Below are positions 10,096 through 19,847 of a DNA stretch of 64,000 nucleotides, piece by piece (positions within the stretch are counted from its first letter, which is position 1; each line of letters begins with the position of its first letter). The stretch is from contig DIGJ01000013.1 in NCBI GenBank assembly GCA_002419585.1, positions 62,001 through 126,000 of the forward strand. Reading direction: 5' to 3'. Made by a program: the position numbers and the translations under genes. A model generated the notes under the pieces. The model was not told the origin of the DNA, made no database searches, and saw only the letters and a program-made list of their open reading frames with translations. Source of the stretch: Lachnoclostridium sp. UBA5725. GTDB lineage: Bacteria > Bacillota > Clostridia > Lachnospirales > Lachnospiraceae.

Positions 10096-11129
10096 TGTCA
10101 AAAAGAATATTTGGTATAGATTTAGGTACAAGCAAAATTAAAATATACAAAAAAGGAGAGGGAATTGTATTAGATCAAAGTAATGCAATTGCCATTGCCA
10201 ATAAAAACAACCTGATCGCTGCAGGAGATGAGGCAAATGAAATGTATGAAAAAGTGCCAATTAACATCAGCGTCTCCTATCCGGTAAAATTTGGAGTTAT
10301 TGCTGAAATCGCTCACATGCAGATGTTGTTAAATCACTTTTTTAATGAGTTAATTGGAAAGAAGAATGGGTTTGGTTCTACAACAGAATTTTTAATTGCT
10401 GTGCCAACGGATATTACAGAAGTAGAGAAAAAATCCTTTTATGATTTAATTTCAAATTCCAACGTGAAGAGTAAGAGCATCGGTATGGTTGAAAAACCGA
10501 TTGCAACTGCACTTGGTATGGGTCTTGACATTTATCATGCCCACGGTATTTTGACGGTTGATATCGGTGCAGAAACAACCGAAATATCAATTCTTTCACT
10601 TGGTGGTATTGTATTAAGCAAGCTGATTCCAATCGGTGGTAGGAAGATTGATGAATCAATCAAATTATTTATTAAAAAACGTTACAATTTAGTAATTGGA
10701 GATAAAACAGCCGAATTCATAAAAATGAATCTTGTTTCTGCATTTCCACAGGAAAAAGAATCCATTTTTGTGTGTGGAAGAAATGTTGTAACCGGTCTTC
10801 CTTGTGAAATGGAAATCTTTTCAGAAGAAGTAAATGAAATTGTAAACGAACATTTAATTACAATTATAGAATCCGTACGAGTGATATTAGAGCGAACTCC
10901 ACCAGAAATTTCAGCCGATATTTATCGCTCTGGCATTTATCTTACCGGTGGCTCTGCAAAACTTCGTAATTTAGACCAATTGTTCACACGTGAAACTGCA
11001 CTTAAAGTAAATGTTGCGGATGATCCAGAAAATACAGTGGCCAATGGACTTGGTGAGCTTGTTGAAAATGCCGGCTCCAACAAACTATCTGCTAATGTAA
11101 TTAAGACATTTGATCGGAAAAGTAAATAG
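10095..11129 (+). CDS. mreB: Rod shape-determining actin homologue MreB
   Basis: Bacterial actin that polymerises under the membrane and guides lateral wall synthesis. The 344 residues contain the ATP-binding phosphate-1 loop IDLGTSKIKIY (about 8-18), the central TVDIGAETTEIS (about 156) and the adenosine-type YLTGGSAKLRN near 279. This is a normal full-length MreB-like protein; the first loop, with TSKIKIYKKG, is somewhat divergent from the usual TANTLVY, so Mbl-like or MreBH-like specialisation cannot be excluded. It heads mreBCD and the PBP gene. Confidence 0.93.
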   Translation: MSKRIFGIDLGTSKIKIYKKGEGIVLDQSNAIAIANKNNLIAAGDEANEMYEKVPINISVSYPVKFGVIAEIAHMQMLLNHFFNELIGKKNGFGSTTEFLIAVPTDITEVEKKSFYDLISNSNVKSKSIGMVEKPIATALGMGLDIYHAHGILTVDIGAETTEISILSLGGIVLSKLIPIGGRKIDESIKLFIKKRYNLVIGDKTAEFIKMNLVSAFPQEKESIFVCGRNVVTGLPCEMEIFSEEVNEIVNEHLITIIESVRVILERTPPEISADIYRSGIYLTGGSAKLRNLDQLFTRETALKVNVADDPENTVANGLGELVENAGSNKLSANVIKTFDRKSK

Positions 11130-11155
11130 GGAATTTGTTTGGAGGTTTGTATTAC

Positions 11156-12022
11156 ATGCGACGAAGAACGAAAATGACCATAGAACCAAAATATATTTTA
11201 GCAACATTATCATTGCTGTGTTTGGTAATTATTATAATATCCTTTCGCTATCCGGAAAAATTTTCACCAATTAATGAAGGCGTAGGCAAAGTGGTAACAC
11301 CAATGCAAAAAGGAATTAATTCATTTGGAACGTGGCTCTATGGAAAAAAAGAAGTATTTAATTCTGTACAGAAACTGACTGCAGAAAATAATAAATTAAA
11401 AGAACAGCTAGACACGATTACGTATGAAAATAAAATCTTGCAACAAGAAAAATATGAGTTACAAGATTTACGTAAGCTATTTGAACTGGATGAAAAATAC
11501 GCGAGCTATCCAAAGGTAGCTGCTAGAGTAATCAGTCGAGACAGTAATAACTGGTATAATCAGTTTACGATTGATAAAGGAACGGATGAGGGAATTGCAG
11601 TCAATATGAATGTAATTGCAGATGGCGGTCTTGTAGGTATCGTAACCAAAACAGGTGACTCTTGGGCAATTGTGCGTACGATTATTGATGATAAAACCAA
11701 TGTTACTGGTATGTCTCTAAAGACATCGGATGTATGTAATGTAAAAGGTAACCTGGAATTAATTGATTCTGGTATGATTGATATTGAGTTAGTTGACAAA
11801 GATGCAGCTATTAAAGAAGGCGATGAAATAGTGACATCCAGTACGAGTGATCGCTATTTACAAGGGATTTTAATTGGATATGTAAATAATTTGGAAGTGG
11901 ATTCTTCTAATATGACAAAATCGGGATATCTAACACCAGCCGTCTCCTTTGATTCACTGGATACCGTATTGGTAATCACAGAATTAAAGAAAGAACTTCC
12001 GGCAGAAGCCGTCACTTATTAG
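11156..12022 (+). CDS. mreC: Rod shape-determining protein MreC
   Basis: Extracytoplasmic scaffold of the elongasome. It has a short basic N-terminus, one transmembrane helix (about 14-33), a coiled-coil stretch (about 70-110) and the beta-barrel MreC core with VITKTGDSWAIV-type and EIVTSS-type blocks. The ATG at 11156 is preceded by GGAGG with a 10-base gap and gives 288 residues; a TTG at 11135 in frame would put extra residues before the membrane helix and lies upstream of that ribosome site. Confidence 0.95.
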   Translation: MRRRTKMTIEPKYILATLSLLCLVIIIISFRYPEKFSPINEGVGKVVTPMQKGINSFGTWLYGKKEVFNSVQKLTAENNKLKEQLDTITYENKILQQEKYELQDLRKLFELDEKYASYPKVAARVISRDSNNWYNQFTIDKGTDEGIAVNMNVIADGGLVGIVTKTGDSWAIVRTIIDDKTNVTGMSLKTSDVCNVKGNLELIDSGMIDIELVDKDAAIKEGDEIVTSSTSDRYLQGILIGYVNNLEVDSSNMTKSGYLTPAVSFDSLDTVLVITELKKELPAEAVTY

Positions 12023-12034
12023 AAAGGCATTTGA

Positions 12035-12541
12035 ATGAAACGCATTGTTAGTACAGTACTTGTAATATTAATTTGTTTTGTTTTGCAAACAACGGTATTT
12101 CAATCCTTGTCCTTAGCTGATGTGGCACCAAATCTACTTTTGATTGTTACCGTAGCTTATGGTTATATGGGCGGAGAAAAAGAAGGAATCTGGGTGGGCC
12201 TGATTTGTGGTCTGCTGATTGATTTGTTTTTCGGCTCCGTAATTGGTTTGTATGCTCTGATTTTAATGGGAATTGGATTTTTAAATGGATTACTAAATAA
12301 AATATATTATACCGATGATTTAATCATACCTTTAATCATCATCAGCATTAGCGATTTACTCTATAATTTCTTTTATTATATTGTAGAGTTTTTATTACGT
12401 GGAAGGTTACACTTTTTCTTCTATTTAAGGAGAATTATATTACCTGAAGTTGTTTATACCGTTTTGATTTCAGTAATTCTTTATAGATTACTACATACAC
12501 TGAACAAACATCTTTGTTTAGACGATAAAAGGGAGGCTTAA
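12035..12541 (+). CDS. mreD: Rod shape-determining protein MreD
   Basis: Small (168 residues) very hydrophobic membrane protein with about five predicted helices. The segments APNLLLIVTVAYGYMGGEKEG and GLICGLLIDLFFGSVIGLYAL match the MreD family. It works with MreC and the PBP2/RodA synthase in elongation. It lies 12 bases after mreC and 5 bases before the PBP gene. Confidence 0.93.
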   Translation: MKRIVSTVLVILICFVLQTTVFQSLSLADVAPNLLLIVTVAYGYMGGEKEGIWVGLICGLLIDLFFGSVIGLYALILMGIGFLNGLLNKIYYTDDLIIPLIIISISDLLYNFFYYIVEFLLRGRLHFFFYLRRIILPEVVYTVLISVILYRLLHTLNKHLCLDDKREA

Positions 12542-12546
12542 AAAAT

Positions 12547-15393
12547 ATGCTAGATACGATATGGAATGAAATAAAAGGCATATTTCGGTCGCGTTTATTC
12601 CCTATGTCCATTATTTTTTTCATATTACTGTTTGCATTAATTAATCGTATTTTTTCAATGCAGATTATTCATGGAGAAGAATATGTAAAAAAAGCTTCCG
12701 TTACGGGCGAAAGAGACCGTGACTTAAAAAGTACACGTGGTAATATTTATGATCGTAATGGCGTTTTACTTGCCTACGATGAATTGTCTTATGCCGTAAA
12801 TATTGAAGATATCGGTTCTTTTTCTAGCAGTGAAGAAAAAAATGCGATGATCTTCCACTTGATATCCTTGATTGAAGAAAATGGTGGCACCATCGTAACG
12901 GATTTCCCGATTCTAATAAATGAGAGTGGCGAATTTCAATTTACCATAGATGGAAATACATTAATGCGATTTAAAAAGGATATTTATGCACTTAGTTCAA
13001 CTGAAAAATTGAGTGATGAACAGATTTCTGTTACAGCCAAAGAAATGTTTGATTATATACGTTCTTCGACGGCTACATCCAGTCCAAAATTTTTGATTTC
13101 GGACAAATATAGTGACGAAGATGCATTAAAAATAATGTCCGTTCGGTATGAACTTTACTTAAATCGATATCAAAAATACGTTCAGAGTACAATTGCAACC
13201 AATATCAATAAAAAAACGGTAGCTGCAATTAAAGAAGCAAGTGCCGAGCTTCCAGGTGTTGAAGTAATGCAAGAAACTCATCGTGTTTATAATGACAGTG
13301 AATATTTTGCGCATATTTTAGGATATACTGGCACGATTACAACACAAGAGTATGACCAATTAAGTGCAGAACAACAAACAAATTATACAAAAACGGATCA
13401 GGTAGGAAAAACCGGTCTGGAAAAAGAATATGAGAACTACCTTCACGGTAAAAAAGGAAGCGAAAAATTAGTCATCAACGAAAATTACCGTGTAGTTGAT
13501 ATAAAAGATCGTGTTGAACCAGTTGCAGGTAATGATTTATATCTGACAATTGATGCGAAGTATCAAGAGAAATATTATAATATTCTAGAAAAAAAACTGG
13601 CTGGTATATTGCTTTCAAAAATCACGAACAGCATGAGTTATGGTTCAAAGGGAACCTCCAGTGATGATATTTTAATTCCAATCTACGAAGTTTATAATGC
13701 ATTAATTGAAAATAATGTAATTGATGTAATGGGGTTAAATGCAGATAACGCAACGAATACGGAGAAAAAGGTTTATCAAAAATATAGTATAAAACAAAAA
13801 GATGTGTTTCATAATCTGGACCGTATTATGGATGTAGAAAGTACCGTATCAAATAAAGACTCAGGAGAGTCTATGGAAGAGTATTTACATTATGTGTATT
13901 CGTTTTTAGTCGCACAAGGTGTTTTGATTTCCGATTCTGTTGATAAAGATTCCCAGATATATAAAGATTACGTAGATGATAAGGTAAGTTTAAGCGAGTT
14001 TTTACAGTATGCTTTATCCAATAATTGGATAGACTTTAGCAAACTAGAAATTGGAAATAAGTTTTATAGTACAAAGGAACTTTATAAAGAATTACTTACT
14101 TATACGAAAGATGCACTTGCGTCAGACAAAACTTTTAATAAAATGATATATAAAACACTTATATTTAATCGTACTTTATCTGGAAAAGAAATTTGTCTTT
14201 TATTATTTGATCAAGGTGTGTTAGAATATGATGAAAGTGATATTGATAAGTTAAATAATGGAAGCATATCTTCTTATGAATTTATCCATGATAAGATACG
14301 AAAACTCGAAATTACTCCTGGTCAGTTAGCACTAGAACCATGTTCTGGTTCCATTGTTGTAACGGATGTAAATACCGGGGATGTTTTGGCACTGGTTTCT
14401 TATCCAAGTTATGACAATAACAAACTAGCGAATCATATTGAAACGAAATATTATTCCAATTTACAACAAAATCTAGCATCACCTATGATGAATCGTCCAT
14501 TACAGCAAAAAACAGCACCTGGATCAACCTTTAAAATGGTAACCTCTGTGGCTTCCTTAGAAGAAGGGGTTGTTGGACAAAGAGAGAAGATATACGATAA
14601 AGGTACATTTGAACGAATTCCACAAGGTCCTAAATGTTGGAGTCATACATCCCATGGCGATATTGATATTACGGATGCAATCCAGGTTTCTTGTAACTAC
14701 TTTTTCTATGAAATGGGTTGGCGTCTTGGTAAATCTGGAGACGCATATAACAGTGATAAAGGTTTAAAAACGCTAAAAAAATATGCAACCATGTTTGGTT
14801 TGGATGCAAAATCAGGTATCGAACTATATGAGTATGATCCCCATATATCCGATAAAGATTCCATACGTTCTGCAATTGGACAAGGAACAAACAGTTTTAC
14901 TCCAGCACAGATAAATCGTTATATTACAACGATTGCAAACAAAGGAACCTGTTACAATTTAACTGTTGTTGATAAAGTCAAAGATTTAGATGGAACTGTA
15001 TTGCTTGATAATAATGCGACTGTATTCAATCAAGTCAAAATAAGCGATTCCACATGGTCATTAATACAAGAAGGAATGTATAAGGTTTTAAATGGTCCCA
15101 AAAGCTCGATTGCGCCATTATTTAAGAATTTAGGGAAAACAATAGCTGGAAAGACTGGTACCGCCCAAGAAAGCAAATCTCAGCCAAACCACGCACTTTT
15201 TGTATCATTTGCACCATATGAAGACCCTGAGGTTTCGGTTGTTGTTGTTATTCCAAATGGATATACCTCTGCAAATGCTGCGGAAGTAGCAAAAAATATT
15301 TATAAAGATTATTTCAAATTATCGGATACGGCTGCAGATAATTCAAATGAAGCAGACGAACCCGAATTAGATTTACATTCAGTAACCGACTAA
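12547..15393 (+). CDS. mrdA: Class B penicillin-binding protein (PBP2-type transpeptidase)
   Basis: Membrane-anchored D,D-transpeptidase that cross-links peptidoglycan with RodA. It has one N-terminal membrane helix (about 18-38), a PBP dimerisation domain containing STRGNIYDRNG (about 58), and a transpeptidase domain with SxxK at about S660 (APGSTFKM), SCN at about 714 and KTGT at about 869. The length (948 residues) is well above the usual 600-720: about 240 residues (roughly 350-595) are inserted between YLTIDAKYQ and GSIVVTDVNTGDVLAL, which are adjacent in ordinary PBP2 proteins. The C-terminal tail is acidic. The position behind mreBCD argues for an elongation rather than division role. 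Confidence 0.93.
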   Translation: MLDTIWNEIKGIFRSRLFPMSIIFFILLFALINRIFSMQIIHGEEYVKKASVTGERDRDLKSTRGNIYDRNGVLLAYDELSYAVNIEDIGSFSSSEEKNAMIFHLISLIEENGGTIVTDFPILINESGEFQFTIDGNTLMRFKKDIYALSSTEKLSDEQISVTAKEMFDYIRSSTATSSPKFLISDKYSDEDALKIMSVRYELYLNRYQKYVQSTIATNINKKTVAAIKEASAELPGVEVMQETHRVYNDSEYFAHILGYTGTITTQEYDQLSAEQQTNYTKTDQVGKTGLEKEYENYLHGKKGSEKLVINENYRVVDIKDRVEPVAGNDLYLTIDAKYQEKYYNILEKKLAGILLSKITNSMSYGSKGTSSDDILIPIYEVYNALIENNVIDVMGLNADNATNTEKKVYQKYSIKQKDVFHNLDRIMDVESTVSNKDSGESMEEYLHYVYSFLVAQGVLISDSVDKDSQIYKDYVDDKVSLSEFLQYALSNNWIDFSKLEIGNKFYSTKELYKELLTYTKDALASDKTFNKMIYKTLIFNRTLSGKEICLLLFDQGVLEYDESDIDKLNNGSISSYEFIHDKIRKLEITPGQLALEPCSGSIVVTDVNTGDVLALVSYPSYDNNKLANHIETKYYSNLQQNLASPMMNRPLQQKTAPGSTFKMVTSVASLEEGVVGQREKIYDKGTFERIPQGPKCWSHTSHGDIDITDAIQVSCNYFFYEMGWRLGKSGDAYNSDKGLKTLKKYATMFGLDAKSGIELYEYDPHISDKDSIRSAIGQGTNSFTPAQINRYITTIANKGTCYNLTVVDKVKDLDGTVLLDNNATVFNQVKISDSTWSLIQEGMYKVLNGPKSSIAPLFKNLGKTIAGKTGTAQESKSQPNHALFVSFAPYEDPEVSVVVVIPNGYTSANAAEVAKNIYKDYFKLSDTAADNSNEADEPELDLHSVTD

Positions 15394-15402
15394 GGAGGCA
15401 GC

Positions 15403-16068
15403 ATGAATAATTCAGTTATGATTAAGGGGACAAAATCTGGTATCATAGTAGTGTTAGATAGTGCTTTGGATTTTGCATCCCTCAAACAAGCAGTGGCAGA
15501 AAAGTTTAGTACATCATCCGATTTTCTTGGAAATGCCACTATGGCGATCAGTTTTGAAGGTCGTGACTTAACGAATGAGGAACAACGACAAATTTTGGAT
15601 GTCATCAATGAAAATTCAAAATTAAATGTTGTCTGTATTGTAGAGAATAATCCAAAAACAGAAGAGCTTTTTCAAAAAACATTGCAGGAAAAGTTACTTG
15701 AAATCAATTCCAATACCGGACAGTTTTATAAAGGAAACTTGCGTTCTGGACAGGTTTTAGAAGTTGAAACCAGTATTATTGTGATTGGTGATGTAAAACC
15801 AGGTGCAAAAGTGGTATCAAAAGGAAATATTATTGTGCTTGGTTCATTAAGAGGAAATGCCTTTGCCGGAGCTTCCGGTAATGAGAATGCCTTTGTTTTA
15901 GCACTGGATATGTATCCAGTACAGATACGAATTGCTGATATCATAGCAAGATCACCCGATGAACCACAAAAAAATCGGCAAAAAGAAACGAAGGTAGCAT
16001 ATATAGAAGATGGCAATATTTATATTGAGCCATTTACAAAAGATGTCATGGATGACATCCACTTTTAA
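15403..16068 (+). CDS. minC: Septum site-determining protein MinC
   Basis: FtsZ inhibitor, 221 residues. The N-terminal domain (1-100) binds FtsZ and the C-terminal beta-helix (about 105-190) shows the family blocks LRSGQVLEVETSIIVIGDVKPGAKV and GNIIVLGSLRGNAFAGA. It pairs with MinD at the membrane. The gene starts 9 bases after the PBP stop with an AGGAGG site and is followed by minD and minE. Confidence 0.95.
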   Translation: MNNSVMIKGTKSGIIVVLDSALDFASLKQAVAEKFSTSSDFLGNATMAISFEGRDLTNEEQRQILDVINENSKLNVVCIVENNPKTEELFQKTLQEKLLEINSNTGQFYKGNLRSGQVLEVETSIIVIGDVKPGAKVVSKGNIIVLGSLRGNAFAGASGNENAFVLALDMYPVQIRIADIIARSPDEPQKNRQKETKVAYIEDGNIYIEPFTKDVMDDIHF

Positions 16069-16104
16069 AATTTTGAAAAGAGAGATTGGAGGAAATTTAA
16101 AAAT

Positions 16105-16896
16105 ATGGGAGAAGTAATCGTAATTACATCCGGCAAGGGTGGCGTTGGAAAAACAACTACAACTGCCAACGTGGGTACAGGGTTAGCAAAGCTGAATAAA
16201 AAAGTAGTACTGATTGATACCGATATCGGCCTAAGAAATCTTGATGTTGTCTTAGGGTTAGAAAATCGAATCGTCTATAATTTGGTAGATGTGGTTGAGG
16301 GAAATTGTCGTATCAAACAAGCACTTATTAAAGATAAACGTTACCCAAATCTTTACTTATTACCATCTGCACAAACAAGAGATAAAACAAGTGTATCGCC
16401 AGAACAAATGAAGAAACTCGCAAATGATTTGCGAGACGAATTTGATTACATATTAATGGATTGCCCAGCAGGTATTGAACAAGGATTCAAAAATGCAATC
16501 GCTGGAGCGGATAGTGCATTAGTTGTTACGACTCCAGAAGTTTCTGCAGTGCGTGATGCAGATCGTATTATTGGTCTGTTAGAAGCAAATGAAATGAAAA
16601 AGACACACTTAATCGTAAATCGTTTAAGAACAGATATGGTAAAACGTGGCGATATGATGTCTGCAGCTGATGTTGTAGAAATTTTGGCCGTTGAATTAAT
16701 CGGTATTGTACCAGATGATGAAAATATTGTAGTATCAACAAACCAAGGTGAACCTTTAGTTGGAAATGAAACCTTAGCTGGACAAGCCTATATGAATATC
16801 TGCCGTCGTGTAATCGGGGAAGATGTTCCATATCTTGATTTAAATAACAAAGGTGGACTTATGTCGAAGTTAAGCAACTTATTCAAAAAAAACTAA
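16105..16896 (+). CDS. minD: Septum site-determining ATPase MinD
   Basis: Deviant Walker A ATPase (SGKGGVGKTTTT, residues 9-20) that binds the membrane in the ATP state and carries MinC. The 263 residues also show the switch block DTDIGLRNLDVVLGLE and DCPAGIE. The C-terminal amphipathic helix, LMSKLSNLFKKN, is the membrane-targeting sequence. Good GGAGG ribosome site. Confidence 0.98.
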   Translation: MGEVIVITSGKGGVGKTTTTANVGTGLAKLNKKVVLIDTDIGLRNLDVVLGLENRIVYNLVDVVEGNCRIKQALIKDKRYPNLYLLPSAQTRDKTSVSPEQMKKLANDLRDEFDYILMDCPAGIEQGFKNAIAGADSALVVTTPEVSAVRDADRIIGLLEANEMKKTHLIVNRLRTDMVKRGDMMSAADVVEILAVELIGIVPDDENIVVSTNQGEPLVGNETLAGQAYMNICRRVIGEDVPYLDLNNKGGLMSKLSNLFKKN

Positions 16897-16911
16897 AGGA
16901 GGGGAAACACA

Positions 16912-17187
16912 ATGGTTTTTGCTGATTTCTTTAAGAAAAAATCCTCTGGCAATGTTGCAAAGGATCGATTGAAGTTAGTTTTGGTTTCTGATCGAGCCAA
17001 TTGTTCGCCAGAAATAATGGAACAAATAAAAAATGATATTATCAATGTGATTTCTAAATATGTCGAGATAGATGTCGAAGGTTTGGATATAAAAATTACC
17101 CAAACTGAGTCCGAAGGTAATAATGGATCCGTTCCTGCACTCTATGCAAATATACCAATTAGGGACTTGAGAAATCCAAAGGAATAA
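16912..17187 (+). CDS. minE: Cell division topological specificity factor MinE
   Basis: A 91-residue MinE: N-terminal membrane/MinD-binding segment (FADFFKKKSSGNVAKDRLKL) and a C-terminal dimerisation domain. A complete MinCDE set suggests an oscillating system rather than the DivIVA/MinJ type of Bacillus, even though divIVA is also present at 24504. Very strong AAAGGAGGGG ribosome site. Confidence 0.96.
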   Translation: MVFADFFKKKSSGNVAKDRLKLVLVSDRANCSPEIMEQIKNDIINVISKYVEIDVEGLDIKITQTESEGNNGSVPALYANIPIRDLRNPKE

Positions 17188-17198
17188 GGAAAAGTTAA

Positions 17199-18353
17199 AT
17201 GTTTAATTTTAAACAATATGATTTCAGGCATTACAATATATTTCTTATCATTGTTGTAACAATAACCGGAGTATTAGGTGCAAATTTTGTAAAACTAGCA
17301 AGTGGAGAAGAGCTTGGTCCATCTGCATTTAAAAAGCAGTTAATTGGTTTTTTCTTAGGATTGCTTTTTGCAATCATAATATCATTGATTGATTACCACT
17401 TTATTTGTAAATTTGTTATTTTTTATTATATTTTAGGTGTTTTGATGGCTGCGGCAACGAAATTTTCTCCAATTGGAACGGACTTAACAACCGGTTCATG
17501 GCGTTGGATTAAGTTGCCAGGCATCAACCTGCAACCTTCGGAATTATGTAAGATAATACTTATTTTGACCCTAGCGGTATTTTTTACAAAATATGAAGAA
17601 TATATGGATAAATTCCGTATTTTCTTACTCGGCGCTTTACTAATGATTTTACCAACTGCATTTATATTGGTACAGTCTGATTTATCTTCTAGTATCGTAA
17701 TGATGTTTATTTTTGCTATGATGATTTTTGCAGCTGGATTAAGCTACAAAATTATTGGTGCACTTTTAGGTGTTGGAATTCCAGCATTTATTGTAGTATT
17801 TTGGTATGTTCAGCAACCATATCAAAAACTACTTGATTTTTATCAACAAGGTAGAATTCTCGGATTTTTAGATCCTGAAAAATATAGTGATATTATGTAT
17901 CAACAAAATTATTCCTATCAGGCTATTGCTTCTGGTACATTACTTGGAAAACTTTTTAATGATACTGCTTCAACAACGCGTGTTTATCGACATGCAGATG
18001 TAACAGAAAGCGATTTTATCTTTGCTGTTATCGGAGAAGAAGTTGGTTTTTTAGGAAGTTGTGCTATAATAATATTATTAGGTATAATAATTACAATATG
18101 CTTGGTAACCGCTAAAAAAGCCGCCGACCGTTTGGGTATGCTCATTGCCATTGGTATCGGTTCTATGCTCATATTTCAAGTTTTTTGCAATATCGGAGTA
18201 GCAACACGAATGCTTCCAAATACAGGACTTCCCCTTCCTTTTATTAGTGCAGGATTAAGTTCTTTAATGAGTTGCATGATAGCGGTAGGAATACTTCTAA
18301 ATATTCGGCTTCAGTCTTCAAGAAGCCGTACAGGTGGTTTTTCCATGATATAA
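17199..18353 (+). CDS. rodA: SEDS peptidoglycan polymerase RodA/FtsW family
   Basis: Multi-pass membrane glycan polymerase of the SEDS family, 384 residues with about ten hydrophobic segments. Typical blocks: GSWRWIKLPGINLQPSE (about 101-117), QSDLSSSIVM (about 160) and the end GLPLPFISAGLSSLMSC (about 341). Located with mreBCD, a PBP2-type enzyme and min genes, so assigned to elongation (RodA) rather than septation (FtsW), by context. Starts 11 bases after minE. Confidence 0.92.
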   Translation: MFNFKQYDFRHYNIFLIIVVTITGVLGANFVKLASGEELGPSAFKKQLIGFFLGLLFAIIISLIDYHFICKFVIFYYILGVLMAAATKFSPIGTDLTTGSWRWIKLPGINLQPSELCKIILILTLAVFFTKYEEYMDKFRIFLLGALLMILPTAFILVQSDLSSSIVMMFIFAMMIFAAGLSYKIIGALLGVGIPAFIVVFWYVQQPYQKLLDFYQQGRILGFLDPEKYSDIMYQQNYSYQAIASGTLLGKLFNDTASTTRVYRHADVTESDFIFAVIGEEVGFLGSCAIIILLGIIITICLVTAKKAADRLGMLIAIGIGSMLIFQVFCNIGVATRMLPNTGLPLPFISAGLSSLMSCMIAVGILLNIRLQSSRSRTGGFSMI

Positions 18354-18400
18354 AAGATTATTTAGATTTTTAATAGAAAATTTTAAGGAGGCTATACGAT

Positions 18401-18799
18401 ATGAATATTGGCTTAATTGCTCATGATGCAAAAAAGAAATTAATGCAAAATTTTTGTATTGCTTATCGCGGTATTTTAGTAAAAAATGAACTCTATGCGA
18501 CTGGTACAACTGGACGTCTCATTGAGGAAGTAACAAATTTAAATGTGCATAAATATTTAGCTGGACATTTAGGCGGAGAACAACAGCTTGGTGCCCAGAT
18601 TGAACATAATGAAATTGATTTGGTTATTTTTCTTCGAGACCCTTTGAGTCCAAAGTCACATGAACCAGACGTTAATAATGTTGTACAACTATGCGATACA
18701 CATAATATTCCATTTGCTACGAATCTTGCTACAGCAGAACTCTTGGTGAAAGCTTTGGATCGCGGGGACTTGGATTGGCGAGAGGTTTATAAAGGTTAA
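18401..18799 (+). CDS. mgsA: Methylglyoxal synthase (variant active site)
   Basis: Converts dihydroxyacetone phosphate to methylglyoxal plus phosphate, a bypass of lower glycolysis. The 132 residues show AHD (7-9), YATGTTG (32-38) and RDPL (79-82), and align with E. coli MgsA along its length. Two notable differences are seen: the catalytic base equivalent to E. coli Asp71 (GGDQQ) is Glu60 (GGEQQ), and the PHDPD motif reads SHEPD (His87 kept, Asp90 kept). The protein is also about 20 residues shorter than in E. coli. Strong AAGGAGG site; stop overlaps the next start by one base. Confidence 0.9.
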   Translation: MNIGLIAHDAKKKLMQNFCIAYRGILVKNELYATGTTGRLIEEVTNLNVHKYLAGHLGGEQQLGAQIEHNEIDLVIFLRDPLSPKSHEPDVNNVVQLCDTHNIPFATNLATAELLVKALDRGDLDWREVYKG

Positions 18800-19767
18800 T
18801 GAATTATAAAAAAGTAATTTTTTCCATTCTTATGATGAGTATTAGTCTGATCCTTTTTGGATGCAACATGGAAAAAGCAGATATTGCTTACGTTAGCGAC
18901 ACTTCAAATTATGGATATGTTACTCCGTTAGAAGATACCAAAAGCAGTGAACTTTGTGTGGTACCATTAAGTAAAAAAAATGATACAAACGAATCCATCA
19001 CAGCAGAATCGGCTTTGATTTTTGATGTTACCGATCAAAGCATATTATATGAAAATAATGTCTATGAACGTCTTTATCCAGCCAGTGTAACAAAATTAAT
19101 GACCGCATATGTAACATTAAAGTACGCTGATTTAGATGATATCGTCACAATTAGTTACAACGCATCCCATATCACGGAAAGTGGAGCAAAGCTTTGCGGC
19201 TTCAAAGAAGGTGATCAGGTTAAATTGCGTAATTTATTGTGTGCCTTATTAGTATATTCTGGTAATGATGCTGGAGTAGCAATCGCAGAACATATTTCGG
19301 GTAGCGTGGATTCATTTGCTGATTTAATGAATAAAGAAGCATATGAATTGGGCGCTACTGGATCACATTTTGTGAATCCACATGGATTGCATGATGATAA
19401 TCATTATACAACGACCTATGATATCTATTTAATATTCAATGAGTTGATAAAGAATGAAGATTTTGTTGACATGATACATTCCAAAGAAGTTCTTGTACCA
19501 TATAAGGATACAAAGGGGAATGTTTTGTCCTATACATTTTCTAGTACCAATGAATTTTTACTGGGGGAAACAGATGCGCCTGAAGATGTGACTGTTGTAG
19601 GAGGAAAAACCGGTACTACTTCAAAAGCCGGAGCTTGTCTTGCTTTATATAGCAAAGGAGAAGATGGACATGCGTACATTTCCATTGTTTTTAAAGCAGA
19701 TAATAAGACTTCTCTTTATCGTCAAATGACACAATTGTTAAAGTTTATACCAAAAAAAGAAGAATAA
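18799..19767 (+). CDS. D-alanyl-D-alanine carboxypeptidase, lipoprotein form
   Basis: Class A (PBP5-like, peptidase S11) wall-trimming enzyme. Motifs: SVTK at S96-K99, SGN at about 154-156, and KTGTT at about 270. Instead of an ordinary signal peptide, the N-terminus ends in a lipobox LFGC (Cys22), so it should be a lipid-anchored exported protein. The C-terminal PBP5-like beta domain is absent (322 residues). It is coupled to mgsA and followed by a terminator. Confidence 0.92.
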   Translation: MNYKKVIFSILMMSISLILFGCNMEKADIAYVSDTSNYGYVTPLEDTKSSELCVVPLSKKNDTNESITAESALIFDVTDQSILYENNVYERLYPASVTKLMTAYVTLKYADLDDIVTISYNASHITESGAKLCGFKEGDQVKLRNLLCALLVYSGNDAGVAIAEHISGSVDSFADLMNKEAYELGATGSHFVNPHGLHDDNHYTTTYDIYLIFNELIKNEDFVDMIHSKEVLVPYKDTKGNVLSYTFSSTNEFLLGETDAPEDVTVVGGKTGTTSKAGACLALYSKGEDGHAYISIVFKADNKTSLYRQMTQLLKFIPKKEE

Positions 19768-19779
19768 TGTAAATAATGA

Positions 19780-19816
19780 AATCCCTTAAAAATTGAACGT
19801 TTTTAAGGGATTTTTT
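19780..19816 (+). terminator. Rho-independent terminator
   Basis: AATCCCTTAAAAA pairs with TTTTTAAGGGATT around a short loop and is followed by a T run. It ends the radC-mre-min-rodA-mgsA-carboxypeptidase string. Confidence 0.85.
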
Positions 19817-19818
19817 GG

Positions 19819-19847
19819 TTGTAATTTCTAACAAATGGTACTATAAT
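19819..19847 (+). promoter_or_regulatory. SigA-type promoter
   Basis: TTGTAA (19819-19824) and TATAAT (19842-19847) are separated by 17 bases, about 100 bases before the next gene and just after a terminator. Confidence 0.55.
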
